A stretch of DNA of 64,000 nt from Afipia carboxidovorans OM5 (GTDB taxonomy: Bacteria; Pseudomonadota; Alphaproteobacteria; Rhizobiales; Xanthobacteraceae), in NCBI RefSeq assembly GCF_000218565.1, contig NC_015684.1:1984001-2048000 (forward strand), given 5' to 3'. Under the pieces are notes generated by a model. The model was not told the origin of the DNA and made no database searches. It was given only the letters and a program-made list of their open reading frames with translations. The translations under genes were made by a program, and so were the position numbers. Shown here piece by piece: positions 19,782-28,649 of the stretch. The stretch's first letter is position 1. Every line of letters starts with the position of its first letter.

Positions 19782-21215
19782 ATGCCGTTCCGTCACCTGA
19801 CCACTATGCGCCGCCGCTCGTTCCTCACCGGCAGCGCCGCCCTTGCCGCAGCCGCGACGCTGCCGCGCGCGGCGTTCGCGCAGATGCCGGCAGTGAAGGA
19901 ATTCAAACTGACGGCCGCGCAGGGCAGAACCTCATTCGCCGCCGACGTCATCCCGTCAACCGAGGTGTGGGAGTATAACGGGCAGGTGCCGGGGCCTGAG
20001 ATCCGCGTCAAGCAGGGCGAGCGTGTCCGCATCGTCGTGAAGAACGGGTTGGCGGAGGAGACCACCGTGCATTGGCATGGGCTGCGGCTGCCGAACGCGA
20101 TGGACGGCGTTCCGCATCTCACCCAGAAGCCGATCGCAACCGGCGACAGCTTCACCTACGAGTTCGATTGCGTCGATGCCGGGACGTTCTGGTATCACCC
20201 GCATTCGCGCAGCTCGGTGCAGGTCGGCCGCGGCCTCTCCGGTCCGTTCATCGTCGAGGAGCGTGAGCCGATCGCGGTCGATCGCGATATCACCTGGGCG
20301 CTCAACGACTGGCGCCTTCTCAAGGATGCCTCGATCAGCAACGATTTCGGCAACATGCATGATATGAGTCATGCGGGCCGCATCGGCAATTTCATCACCG
20401 TCAACGGCATCTCGCCGGAGACGTTCGAGGTGCGAAGCGGCGAGCGCATCCGGCTGCGGCTCATCAACACGTCAAACGCGCGCATCTTCGGCCTCACCTT
20501 CGAGGGCCATGCGCCGACCATCGTGGCGATGGATGGCCATCCGGTTACGCCGCATGCGCCGGAAAAGGGGCAGGTCGTGATCGGGCCGGCGATGCGCGTC
20601 GATCTCGTGATCGATATGACCGCCGCGCCGGGCAGCCGCTTCAAGGTGATGGACTCGTTTTACCAGCAGCAGGAATTCCGGCTGTTTCACATGGTCTACG
20701 CCGACAAGCCGCTGCGCGCCGAGCCGCGCACCGATGCGATCGCGCTTCCACATAACCCGGTGCCCGAGCCGGACCTCGCCACGGCGCAACGCCATGACGT
20801 GGTGCTGGGCGGCGGCATGATGGGGCAGATGGCTTCGGCACAAGTCGGCGGCGAGACGATGGATATCCGCACCATGCTGCGGCATGGGCTGATCTGGGCA
20901 ATCAACGGCGTGGCCTCGACCGAGCATGTGCATGAGCCGATGGCGACGCTGAAGCGCGGCACCTCGCATATCCTTGCCATGGAAAACGAGACGGCGTGGT
21001 GGCACCCGATGCACCTTCACGGCCATGCGTTCCGCGTGCTGAGCCGCAACGGCGTGCCGACTAGGCATCGCGAGTGGCGGGACACGGTGTTGGTCGCGCC
21101 GCGCGAGCGTGTCGAGGTGGCGTTCGTCGCCGATAACCCCGGTGACTGGATGTTTCACTGCCATGTGCTCGAGCATCAGGCCGGCGGTATGATGGGCACG
21201 GTGCGCGTCATCTGA
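19782..21215 (+). CDS. Tat-exported multicopper oxidase
   Basis: The likely start is 19782 or the ATG at 19806, just before the twin-arginine signal MRRRSFLTGSAALAAAATLP. All four copper motifs are present: HWHGLR, WYHPHSR, HPMHLHGHAFRV and HCHVLEH with a nearby Met ligand (GGMMG). A Met/His-rich stretch (NMHDMSHAG; GGGMMGQM) suggests a cuprous-oxidase or CopA-like role in periplasmic copper handling, though a laccase function cannot be excluded. It lies alone after the ABC operon and is followed by a good terminator. Confidence 0.88.
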   Translation: MPFRHLTTMRRRSFLTGSAALAAAATLPRAAFAQMPAVKEFKLTAAQGRTSFAADVIPSTEVWEYNGQVPGPEIRVKQGERVRIVVKNGLAEETTVHWHGLRLPNAMDGVPHLTQKPIATGDSFTYEFDCVDAGTFWYHPHSRSSVQVGRGLSGPFIVEEREPIAVDRDITWALNDWRLLKDASISNDFGNMHDMSHAGRIGNFITVNGISPETFEVRSGERIRLRLINTSNARIFGLTFEGHAPTIVAMDGHPVTPHAPEKGQVVIGPAMRVDLVIDMTAAPGSRFKVMDSFYQQQEFRLFHMVYADKPLRAEPRTDAIALPHNPVPEPDLATAQRHDVVLGGGMMGQMASAQVGGETMDIRTMLRHGLIWAINGVASTEHVHEPMATLKRGTSHILAMENETAWWHPMHLHGHAFRVLSRNGVPTRHREWRDTVLVAPRERVEVAFVADNPGDWMFHCHVLEHQAGGMMGTVRVI

Positions 21216-21270
21216 CGTCAGCGCGGAGACGGCGCGGGCAGAGCGGAAGAATAAGGGCGGAATAAGAAAT

Positions 21271-21306
21271 GGCCGGGCGGTTCGTCACCCCCCGGCCAAT
21301 TTTTCA
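21271..21306 (+). terminator. rho-independent terminator after the multicopper oxidase
   Basis: The stem TGGCCGGG...CCCGGCCA with a loop of about 12 nt is followed by a run of T (ATTTTTT). It lies between two convergent genes and may also slow transcription of the minus-strand gene at 21345. Confidence 0.8.
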
Positions 21307-21344
21307 AAGACCAATGATAGCCCGGTTCGTCAGGCGTATCGGAC

Positions 21345-21947
21345 TCAGGCGTGTTCGACGCTCGGGTGATAGCGCTTGACGCGACGAAGCGTGTTCTTGT
21401 CGGTGTGGTGCATCTCCTCGCCGGTCGCCGCGAGCTTCAGGAGAAGATCGGACGTGTAGCTGAAGGTGCCGTCATCGTTGATGGTGAAGGTGCTCTTGAA
21501 GTCGCGGATTTCCGCGCGCTCCAGCAAATATTTATTCTGCAGGATGCCGTAGTGCGGCGCGCCGGGCTTTGCATCGAACGTCAAAACCTTGTCGCCGAGT
21601 TTGGCGCTGCTGCCGGCGAGAATTGCGATACCGCGGCCGAACACCACGGTGCGCATCACCTCGCAGTTTGTCTTGTCCCACAACAGGAAGCCGAGCTCGT
21701 CGTGGAACGGGTCCATCGCTTCCTCGCCATGGCGCCATGCGGTCATGCCGTAGTGCAGGCCCCATAGCTCCTGACGGCCGTTTTCCTGCACCGGAATCGG
21801 CTTGAACCAGGCCTTCTCGAAATAGGTGGTCTCGCCCGTGATGTCGTCCTTGTTGTGGTACGACAGATCGACCCCGACATCGCCTTCCCATTCGCCGACA
21901 AGCGGCGTCAGCGGCCCCAGTTTCTGGGGTCCGGTTACTTTCGTCAT
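21345..21947 (-). CDS. nitrobindin-like heme-binding beta-barrel protein
   Basis: About 200 aa starting MTKVTGPQKLG; an alternative start at 21965 adds six residues. The N-terminal LTPLVGEWEGDVGVDLSY matches the GxWxG signature of the nitrobindin/THAP4 heme-binding barrel family, followed by alternating strands and no signal peptide. The family binds ferric heme and interacts with NO or peroxynitrite. The proximal-ligand histidine could not be assigned with confidence. Confidence 0.65.
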   Translation of the reverse strand: MTKVTGPQKLGPLTPLVGEWEGDVGVDLSYHNKDDITGETTYFEKAWFKPIPVQENGRQELWGLHYGMTAWRHGEEAMDPFHDELGFLLWDKTNCEVMRTVVFGRGIAILAGSSAKLGDKVLTFDAKPGAPHYGILQNKYLLERAEIRDFKSTFTINDDGTFSYTSDLLLKLAATGEEMHHTDKNTLRRVKRYHPSVEHA

Positions 21948-22428
21948 TCTCAAGTCCCTCGTCATATTGCGCCCGAGAGCAGACGTCCCTCGTCTTCAGG
22001 GCTCTCGGACATAGATCGTTTTGCGATCTAATGCTCAAAACATTCATTATGACGCACGGCAATGTTGCAAAATGGATTCGGCTGTTTTCATCCACGCGCT
22101 GTGCCAAAAATGCACCACCGATGCATCTTAAGCTGGCTACCGCGCTACCGTTGTATCGCTGTACGAGACATGATGAGGGTGAACAGCGGACGGCGGCGCA
22201 ACCGCGCGCTGAGGCGACGGCACGGGCATCGCTCGAAACGCGAACGTCGTTACGGAGAGGTCACGAAAAATCGCCGGTAGCGGTGCCATTCACCGGGCGG
22301 AAGGTGGTCGCGGATCTGGCGACAGCATTCCCCGAAATGCGCGACAGCCCTCAGCCGCGCATGGCCGCCCAGCGAGCGGACTGCTCCTGCCGAACAGCGG
22401 AACGTAGAGAAAACTGCCGGCGAGGCTC
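21948..22428. other. intergenic region, no credible gene
   Basis: About 480 bp. A plus-strand open frame (22031-22465) has very skewed Arg/Ala content and no ribosome site, and overlaps the small membrane protein; it looks spurious. The region should contain the promoter of the nitrobindin-like gene. A short inverted repeat, AGATCG...CGATCT, lies at about 22013-22029. Confidence 0.4.
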
Positions 22429-22557
22429 CTATCGCAGGAAGCCGGCCAGCCCCAGCGCCAGATAGACCAGAAGGGCGATCAGAAAAGCGTGCCCAAGCCG
22501 CTCTCCGATACGCTCCGGAGTTCCGTACTGGGTTTCAGTCGTCGCGCTTCCCGTCAT
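22429..22557 (-). CDS. small single-helix membrane protein, 42 aa
   Basis: The ATG at 22557 is preceded by GGAG at good spacing and gives MTGSATTETQYGTPERIGER followed by one membrane helix (HAFLIALLVYLALGLAGF). The longer frame to 22641 has no ribosome site. It resembles short tail-anchored stress proteins in form only. Function unknown. Confidence 0.5.
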   Translation of the reverse strand: MTGSATTETQYGTPERIGERLGHAFLIALLVYLALGLAGFLR

Positions 22558-22696
22558 GATTGCTCCGGCGGTTCTGTTAAGGCCGAAGCAATAACCGGAA
22601 AGTTCGGGGCTTCTCGACGTGACAACCTGCCGCGCGAACACATGTCTCGGGCTGCGTGCAGGCTATTGATTTTACTGGAAATATAGAAACGCTGAG

Positions 22697-23122
22697 TTAG
22701 CCCTTGGCCAGTGGGCCATGGTCATGGCTTCCATCGGCCAGCGTTTCGATGATCCGGCATTCGGCCACCCGGCCGCATGCACATTCCGCGATCATCCGGG
22801 ATAGCTCCGCCTTCAAACTCGTGAGCGCCGCGATGCGCTTTTCAACCTCCACCAGACGCGCCTTCGCGATCTCATCGGCCACGGCACAAGGCTGATCCGG
22901 ATCGTCCTGAAGAAGCAGGAGCGTGCGAATGGCGTCGAGGTCAAAGCCCAACTCGCGCGCATGACGAATGAAGGTGAGGCGGGCCACGGCGTCGTTGCCG
23001 AAGCGCCGTTGCTGGCCTTGGGTGCGGGGCGGTTGGGGCAAAAGGCCGATCCGCTCGTAATAGCGGATGGTCGGCACCTTGACGTCAGTCCGCTGCGACA
23101 GTTCGCCGATCGAAAGATTCAT
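22697..23122 (-). CDS. MerR family heavy-metal-responsive regulator
   Basis: 141 aa. The N-terminal winged helix (LSIGELSQRTDVKVPTIRYY) and dimerisation helix are typical. Metal-binding cysteines fit the ZntR/CadR/PbrR group: one at QPCAVADE (about 79) and a cluster in ECACGRVAEC (about 113-122), followed by a His-containing tail. It is divergent from the metal transporter at 23204 and should control it from the intervening promoter. Confidence 0.88.
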   Translation of the reverse strand: MNLSIGELSQRTDVKVPTIRYYERIGLLPQPPRTQGQQRRFGNDAVARLTFIRHARELGFDLDAIRTLLLLQDDPDQPCAVADEIAKARLVEVEKRIAALTSLKAELSRMIAECACGRVAECRIIETLADGSHDHGPLAKG

Positions 23123-23149
23123 CCCAAGCCTTTGAGCTTATCAAGCCTC

Positions 23150-23180
23150 TTGAACCTCTAGTGACTATAGGGATTAGCGT
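23150..23180 (+). promoter_or_regulatory. MerR-type promoter/operator of the metal transporter
   Basis: A -35 TTGAAC and a -10 TAGCGT are separated by 19 bp. The spacer holds the near-dyad CTCTAGTGACTATAGGG. The long spacer with a central dyad is the hallmark of MerR-activated promoters, where the metal-bound regulator untwists the DNA. It closely resembles lead/cadmium (PbrR/CadR) operators. Confidence 0.8.
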
Positions 23181-23203
23181 GCCTCTGGAAAAGGAGACAC
23201 GCG

Positions 23204-23938
23204 ATGGCCGATCACTGCTGCAATGACCAGGCGAGCGCCTGCTGCGCCCCGCCGCCATTGAACCTTCCGAAGCAGCATGCGGGGCAGCAACATCGCGACA
23301 CATGCGGGTGCTCCGAAGGCGTGCCGGTCTTCGACGGCATGGACGCGCGCTACAAACGCGTGCTCTGGATCGTGATTTCCATCAACGGTGCGATGTTCTT
23401 CACCGAGATGATCGCGGGCCGGATGGCGCAGTCACAGGCGCTGCAAGCCGACGCGCTGGATTTTCTCGGCGATACGGTCACCTATGGCCTCAGCCTCGCG
23501 GTCATTGGCGCATCGTTGCGCGCGCGTGCAACGGCCGCGCTGTTCAAGGGACTGTCGCTGAGCGTGATGGGTCTCTGGGTGTTCGGCTCCACGATCTACC
23601 GGACACTCGTGGTCGGCATGCCGAGCGCCGAAGTGATGGGGGCGATCGCGTTCCTGGCGCTTGCCGCCAATCTCGCATCGGTGTTGCTGCTGATGCGCTA
23701 CAAAGACGGCGACGCCAATGTGCGCTCCGTCTGGCTTTGCTCGCGCAATGACGCCATCGGCAACGTGGCGGTGATGGGCGCGGCACTCGGCGTGTGGGGA
23801 ACGGCGACGGCCTGGCCCGATCTCATCGTTGCCGGGCTCATGGCAGGAATTTTCCTGACCTCATCGGCGCAGATTTTGCGACAGGCGTGGCGCGAATATC
23901 GCGAGGGCGGGCAGCCAAGCTCCGTGGCGGCGGAGTGA
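23204..23938 (+). CDS. CDF-type cation transporter with cysteine-rich N-terminus
   Basis: 244 aa. The first 45 residues contain seven cysteines and several histidines (MADHCCNDQASACC; HRDTCGCSEG), a likely metal-collecting segment. About six membrane helices follow, with ALQADALDFLGDTVTY in helix 2 and SRNDAIGNVAVMG in helix 5, matching CDF transport-site positions. There is no sizeable cytosolic C-terminal domain, so it is shorter than classical CDF proteins. Probably exports Cd, Zn, Pb or a similar ion under control of the divergent MerR regulator. Confidence 0.82.
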   Translation: MADHCCNDQASACCAPPPLNLPKQHAGQQHRDTCGCSEGVPVFDGMDARYKRVLWIVISINGAMFFTEMIAGRMAQSQALQADALDFLGDTVTYGLSLAVIGASLRARATAALFKGLSLSVMGLWVFGSTIYRTLVVGMPSAEVMGAIAFLALAANLASVLLLMRYKDGDANVRSVWLCSRNDAIGNVAVMGAALGVWGTATAWPDLIVAGLMAGIFLTSSAQILRQAWREYREGGQPSSVAAE

Positions 23939-24052
23939 TGCGATCAGAGCTCTCGCAGGATTGATTGTGCGTTAGCGATGCGAACGACGTCGACGCTAGC
24001 TTCAGCGGCGAGCCGCCCGCGGCTGTCCGATAAAAGCGAAAGGGACGTTCGC

Positions 24053-24376
24053 TCAGGCCGGTTTGCGGCCTTTCTTCCTCTTCCCATCAATCAAGACGGC
24101 CTGCTGCCATCGGCTGGGCGCCTTGTCGGTGCGATGAATGCAGCCCGCCCAGCAGCAGGGGCGCTTCTTGCCCTCCAGCAATTCCTCACAGGTCCGCTCG
24201 ATGCGGCGCTGGCGCGTCTTTGCTTGCTTTGCGTCGTCCACCCAGCAGATGAACTCGTTACGGCCAAGCGGCGTCAGGCTCTCCCACAGCGCAAAGACTT
24301 TCTCATCAGTTCGCAAGGCGGCTTGAAGATCTTCGCGTGCTCTGTGGACGGTGCCATGTGGAAAAGCATTCGCCAT
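24053..24376 (-). CDS. YdeI/OmpD-associated family protein
   Basis: About 107 aa from ATG 24376 (MANAFPHGTVHRA). The core WESLTPLGRNEFICWVDDAKQ and TRQRRIERTCEELLEGKKR matches the C-terminal part of the YdeI/OmpD-associated family (Pfam OmdA), found with a conserved Trp/Cys-containing tail (CCWAGCIHR). Cytosolic; molecular function poorly known. It is the last chromosomal-type gene before the AT-rich accessory region. Confidence 0.65.
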   Translation of the reverse strand: MANAFPHGTVHRAREDLQAALRTDEKVFALWESLTPLGRNEFICWVDDAKQAKTRQRRIERTCEELLEGKKRPCCWAGCIHRTDKAPSRWQQAVLIDGKRKKGRKPA

Positions 24377-24531
24377 GCAACCTCCAAACAATGCAGCCGG
24401 TAAGCTTGGTTACACCACCCAAGAGAATGACGATTTCCGCCATGGGAAGCTATCGGCGGCATACAGCGGGACACACTGGGCCCGAAGGAGTACTATCTAC
24501 CCTATAGCTTTCTTAAGCAGCAGTTCTCTGC

Positions 24532-26811
24532 TCAAGTGCAGGCCTTCACCATCTTCTTGTAATGATCCTTTCCGACCTCCTTGATGAAGTTGATACCTGC
24601 ATCGGCCGCGCGGATGGCTTCTTCCAACGTAAGGTCTGGTAGGGTGCTAAGCCCATCAATTGTACCGTGAGACTCAATTTGAACGAGGCGTTCGAGGGCC
24701 CGAACGTCGAGCTTATCTTTCACTGCCTCGTGGTGATCCCCAAGCGCACCAGCAAAATTGGATTGCCCTGGAGAACAGAAGGTGGCGAACATCTCAAGGA
24801 GCTTGCGGGTCGCGTTTGGAAGTAGAAACATATAGTCGGTCGTCTTCTTCTGCGCCGCGTCCTGAACTATGCTGAAAAGATAGTGATATTCACTATCATA
24901 ATTCACAAGCAGCTTGTGCATAAGTATGAGCGAGGTGACGCGGTCATTTCCATCTCCCGAGGCCCGACAATCAAGCGATAGGAGTGCCGCCACCTTTTTG
25001 GTTTCATCTCGTTTCTGCAAGTTTTGAAACTCACGCTTCACCATGTTCATAAAGCTTGTGTTGTGGGTAAGAACGATGACCTGAGCGCACTTTTTGGTCA
25101 TGCGTGTCATCAGGCTGTAAGCGAAAGTCCGAGCCGTGGTATCGAGGCTCGATATCGGATCATCAATAACCAGTACCAGGTCTTCAGCTTCACGGCCCTC
25201 GGCGGCCAGCAGAGTCAAAAAATAGCAGAAGGAAACAGCCGTACGTTCCCCTTCGCTTAGTTCTGTCGCAGGCCTCCCGTTTGGGCGAAAAATTTTGTAT
25301 CCGCCATCTTCTGCAACAAGGCGAAGTTCCTTATGCCCAAGGTAAGCCCAAATGAGCTCGTTCATTTTGTCTGCGCCGACACCGTTGTCTTGCAAGTCGT
25401 TGCGAAGTGCCAGTTGGTGGTCAAAAAGGCTTTTCTCTTCTGTTTGCGCGGTTGTCTGCTCCGTCTCAGCACCTTCGACAGCCTTCTGAAGACGGTCCCA
25501 TTCACTTTGATTAGTCGCCAAGACGTGGGCTTCGATTTTCGTGAACGCGTCTTTTTGCATTGCTGCAAAGCTTACAAAGGCGTCATTGTGCTTCTGCACG
25601 GCCGCCGCCAAGACTGCCTCGATGGTCGCGTATTCTGTGAGCCAGTTGTCGAAGTCAAAGCTTGCAATTTCCCCCGCAACCACCCCTGCTTTGGTGGGGT
25701 TTGCAATTCTCGCTTCCAAGCCTTTGAGAAGTTCTCCGACATACACACCGATCTGCTTAATGGCCGTCTCCATAAGCGCCCGGCTCTTGGCAAAAAATTT
25801 CCGTTCCTCTGCGGTAATCTCAACTTCCTTGGGGATGGAACGATAAAACTCTCTTAGATCCTGTTGGTGCTCCTGCCCGCGCTTCACGGCATCTTCCAAA
25901 GATCTCAGTGCGTCGGTCCACGATTTGTCGAACAAAACTCGGAGCCGAGCTCTGCGATCCTCCGAAAAAAGATTGCCGCAAAGAAGACAGTCCGACACGC
26001 CGTGCTCGTCATGGTAGTGAAGCCCTTCTTCTACCCACCGAAGAACATTCGAATGCGCTTCAAACTCATTCAGAGCGATTCCTGAAACACTTTGTGTGAG
26101 AAGCGACTGACTAGCTTTGAACCAATTGGCCAGCCCCTCAGGGAGACTTGGGGAAAAAGCAAGGCTTGGGAGCGGTTCCCGTTGAGTAAGAAGCCCTTGA
26201 TGCATTTTGAGTTTATCTTCGGGCAGCTTTTTCTCCGGGCCAAAGGATACTTTTGAATAGTGCCCCTGAATCTTCCGCGCGTCGTAGGACTGTGTGTAGC
26301 TGCTTGAAGAGGCCACCTCGCGGATATTACGGGCCACTCGAGTTTTAAAGTCTGACAAGTCCTTGTCAGCCTTTCTCTTAGCGCTCTCCTTTGCCTTAGT
26401 TTTCTGTTTCGCGGCCAAAAGCTTCGGTGTTATCTCATCATATTCTTTACGAGCACCGACCTTCTTTTCGCTCAGATAGGCAATTCCCTTTGTGCTACTA
26501 GCATCCCATTCAAAATTTCTGGATACGAAGTCCGTATTGAAAACCAGAAGATTATTCCCAAACGGGTTTGAGATAGGGTCTTGCGTAACAATCGTTCCGT
26601 CTGACGTTTCGATTTTAAAGGTGGTTTCTTTTGGTAACCGATCTTCTAAGTTTCCCCGTTCTATCGACGAAAACACTCTAGATAAGGTGGTCTTTCCGGA
26701 ACCATTAAACCCATAGATCAAAGTGCGGGGAGCTAATTGCAAATCCTCTGAAGCGCAAAAGTCTTTCCATACTCCCGCTTGTTTAAGCTCTGAAAGCCTC
26801 CGGACAATCAT
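24532..26811 (-). CDS. AAA_13 ATPase, RloC-like candidate anticodon nuclease
   Basis: 759 aa from ATG 26811; the frame reads on to 27198 but that extension covers the att site and the divergent integrase. Walker A is GFNGSGKTT (residues 34-42). A long coiled-coil region contains CLLC near 277, like a zinc hook. The ABC-type signature LSEGERTA lies near 515 and Walker B LVLVIDDPISSLD near 545. The C-terminal part has RKLLE (about 667-671) and ESHG (about 713), matching the R...E...H spacing logic of the PrrC/RloC tRNA nuclease site. The gene is visibly AT-richer than its neighbours, so probably acquired. Likely role: abortive anti-phage defence by tRNA cleavage. Confidence 0.7.
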   Translation of the reverse strand: MIVRRLSELKQAGVWKDFCASEDLQLAPRTLIYGFNGSGKTTLSRVFSSIERGNLEDRLPKETTFKIETSDGTIVTQDPISNPFGNNLLVFNTDFVSRNFEWDASSTKGIAYLSEKKVGARKEYDEITPKLLAAKQKTKAKESAKRKADKDLSDFKTRVARNIREVASSSSYTQSYDARKIQGHYSKVSFGPEKKLPEDKLKMHQGLLTQREPLPSLAFSPSLPEGLANWFKASQSLLTQSVSGIALNEFEAHSNVLRWVEEGLHYHDEHGVSDCLLCGNLFSEDRRARLRVLFDKSWTDALRSLEDAVKRGQEHQQDLREFYRSIPKEVEITAEERKFFAKSRALMETAIKQIGVYVGELLKGLEARIANPTKAGVVAGEIASFDFDNWLTEYATIEAVLAAAVQKHNDAFVSFAAMQKDAFTKIEAHVLATNQSEWDRLQKAVEGAETEQTTAQTEEKSLFDHQLALRNDLQDNGVGADKMNELIWAYLGHKELRLVAEDGGYKIFRPNGRPATELSEGERTAVSFCYFLTLLAAEGREAEDLVLVIDDPISSLDTTARTFAYSLMTRMTKKCAQVIVLTHNTSFMNMVKREFQNLQKRDETKKVAALLSLDCRASGDGNDRVTSLILMHKLLVNYDSEYHYLFSIVQDAAQKKTTDYMFLLPNATRKLLEMFATFCSPGQSNFAGALGDHHEAVKDKLDVRALERLVQIESHGTIDGLSTLPDLTLEEAIRAADAGINFIKEVGKDHYKKMVKACT

Positions 26812-26970
26812 ATCCCGCGCGCCCCACATCAGAATTGCAACAGTCAACGTACTCATACCAATAGAGGCTAGCAACCATCGGGAGAGCAGGCGCGTTGGAG
26901 CAATGAAAAGTAGAAAGGGTGCGTCTGACTGCCTCGCAGCACGGCAGCGTCGGAGGGCCTGAGGCCCAAG

Positions 26971-26984
26971 TGGCGGAAGGGGTG
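26971..26984 (+). repeat. attL core of E1 (copy 1 of 3)
   Basis: TGGCGGAAGGGGTG is identical to the tRNA-Ser 3' end at 61844-61857. Here it is followed by TCCGC, as at the E1/E2 junction, so both elements share left-end sequence beyond the core. A GGGCCTCAGGCCC hairpin (26956-26969), perhaps the old tRNA terminator, lies immediately to its left. Confidence 0.85.
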
Positions 26985-27088
26985 TCCGCTGGAAACCCAA
27001 CCTTAGTGGTTTTATCGTCCGATTGCCTTGTAAAAAAGCACTAAAGTCAGTAATGCCGGTATGGTGGTTATGACAACCGGCAGAGAAA

Positions 27089-28261
27089 ATGGCCCGTAAC
27101 AAGCTGAGCGAAACGAAGATCAAGGCGATTTCCAAGCCGGGAATATACGGCGACGGTGACGGCCTATTCATTCGAGTCCAAAAGACCGGCAGCCGCAACT
27201 GGCTGTTCGTGTATCGCCGCGGTCAACAGCGTAATGAGATCGGGCTTGGTGGATATGGACAAGGCACCGCACCGGTTTCGCTGCCGCTGGCCCGAGAGAA
27301 GGCCGACGCAATCCGGCAGCAACTCGCCCGAGGTGAGGATCCCCGCGCATCGCGAAACGCGATCAAACCGAAGACGTTTGGCGAGGTGATGGAGCAACTG
27401 CTCACGGCCAAGGAATCCGAGTGGACCAACCCCAAGCACGCTGAGCAATGGAAGATGACGCTGCGGACGTACGCCAAGCCGCTGCACCGTCTGCCGGTGG
27501 CTGATATCGTGATGGGCGACGTTAAAGACTGTATCCTGCCACACTGGGCCGAACGGCCCGAGACGGCGGCACGTCTGCGGTCCCGCATTCAAGCGGTGAT
27601 CGACTACGCAATCGCCCATGAGTGGCGCTCGGCTGGGAATCCGGCCCGGTGGGGAGGTTTGCTTGAGAAGGTAATGCCCAAGCGCCAAAAGTTATCGCGC
27701 GGCCACCATGCCGCGCTGGCCTATGCGGACGCGCCCCAGACGATCGAGGCGCTGCGGCATTCTTCGGGTACGGCGGCGCGAGCGGTGGAGTTTATAGCGC
27801 TGACGGTGGCTCGGTCGGGCGAGGCCCGGTACTCGACCTTCGCAGAGGTGGACGTGAAGGCCAAAACATGGACCGTCCCCGCCGAGAGGATGAAGGCGGG
27901 TAAGGAGCATATCGTCCCGCTCACAGCCCGCGCGCTCCAGATCGTCGAGGCCATGAGGCAACGGGCAACCGGCGATTATATCTTCGGCGGTGCACAAGAC
28001 AGTAAGCCGATCAGCGATACCGCAATGGTGAAGGCGCTACGGTTGGCATCGCCAGATAAGGCCGCGACTCTCCACGGGCTACGATCGACGTTTCGGGACT
28101 GGGCCGGCGACAAGACGAAATTTCCACGCGACATAGCGGAAATGGCATTGGCGCATGCGGTCGGGGACGAAACCGAGCGCGCCTATCGGCGAAGCACCGC
28201 TCTCGCCCAGCGTAGGAAACTGATGGATGCGTGGGAAAGGTATCTAAATACCGACAAATAA
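27089..28261 (+). CDS. E1 tyrosine integrase (P4 type, with arm-binding N-terminal domain)
   Basis: 390 aa. The N-terminal DUF4102-like arm-binding domain starts MARNKLSETKIKAIS with GDGDGLFIRV. Catalytic residues are visible in ARSGEAR (Arg), LHGLRSTFRDW (His-x-x-Arg), LAHAVGD (His) and ERAYRRS (Tyr). It lies 105 bp from the att core, as expected for an integrase of a tRNA-targeting island. It is related to, but clearly diverged from, the E2 integrase at 44423. Confidence 0.93.
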   Translation: MARNKLSETKIKAISKPGIYGDGDGLFIRVQKTGSRNWLFVYRRGQQRNEIGLGGYGQGTAPVSLPLAREKADAIRQQLARGEDPRASRNAIKPKTFGEVMEQLLTAKESEWTNPKHAEQWKMTLRTYAKPLHRLPVADIVMGDVKDCILPHWAERPETAARLRSRIQAVIDYAIAHEWRSAGNPARWGGLLEKVMPKRQKLSRGHHAALAYADAPQTIEALRHSSGTAARAVEFIALTVARSGEARYSTFAEVDVKAKTWTVPAERMKAGKEHIVPLTARALQIVEAMRQRATGDYIFGGAQDSKPISDTAMVKALRLASPDKAATLHGLRSTFRDWAGDKTKFPRDIAEMALAHAVGDETERAYRRSTALAQRRKLMDAWERYLNTDK

Positions 28262-28275
28262 ATGTGGACTAGATG

Positions 28276-28305
28276 TTGACATTTATGACATTCGAGCGCT
28301 ATATG
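28276..28305 (+). promoter_or_regulatory. promoter of the E1 alpA operon
   Basis: TTGACA at 28276, an 18-bp spacer and TATATG at 28300. The direct repeat TGACATT overlaps the -35 and spacer (about 28277 and 28286) and could bind a regulator. The same layout (18-bp spacer) occurs in E2 at 45655. About 100 nt of leader follow, with small hairpins CGGCAATGCCG and ACGCTGTCAGCGT. Confidence 0.75.
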
Positions 28306-28406
28306 TAGGGTATGCATCGGCAATGCCGACGCTGTCAGCGTGATTGGCCCTTTTTCCTCGCCGAGCGCTTACGCGGTCGCACCGCAACCCTGACAAGGGT
28401 TCCTGA

Positions 28407-28649
28407 ATGTCCCCCCAGCATATTCCTGTTGCCCAGCCGCGGCTGGTTTCCATCAAGACTGTCTGCGCCATGACGAGTATGTCTCGTTCAATGGTGAATG
28501 CCTTGCGCGATGACGGCGTGTTCGTTGAAGCCGTTGAGCTTGGACCTCGGAGAATCGCGTTTGTCCGAGAGGAAGTCGAAGCGTGGATTGACGCGCGTAT
28601 CGCGAAACGCGGTGCGAACGATAACAACCGTAAGCGGGAGGCTGCATGA
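28407..28649 (+). CDS. AlpA-family regulator of E1
   Basis: 80 aa. The excisionase-like winged helix is seen in LVSIKTVCAMTSMSRSMVNA and RRIAFVREEVEAWIDARIAK, the usual AlpA pattern ending in an Arg/Lys-rich tail. AlpA-type proteins activate or repress satellite genes and can drive excision. It overlaps the next gene by 4 bp. Homologous to the E2 protein at 45813. Confidence 0.85.
   Translation: MSPQHIPVAQPRLVSIKTVCAMTSMSRSMVNALRDDGVFVEAVELGPRRIAFVREEVEAWIDARIAKRGANDNNRKREAA

Noticed and set aside
22031..22465. 144-aa open frame between the nitrobindin-like and small membrane genes
   Set aside because: Skewed Arg/Ala composition, no ribosome site, and it overlaps a better-supported minus-strand gene.
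24377..26970. A third island left of E1
   Set aside because: No further copy of the att core or integrase was seen between the YdeI-like gene and 26971; the AAA_13 gene looks like a single inserted gene.
26812..27198. N-terminal extension of the AAA_13 ATPase
   Set aside because: The extension runs over the att core and into the divergent integrase; the family N-terminus begins at ATG 26811.
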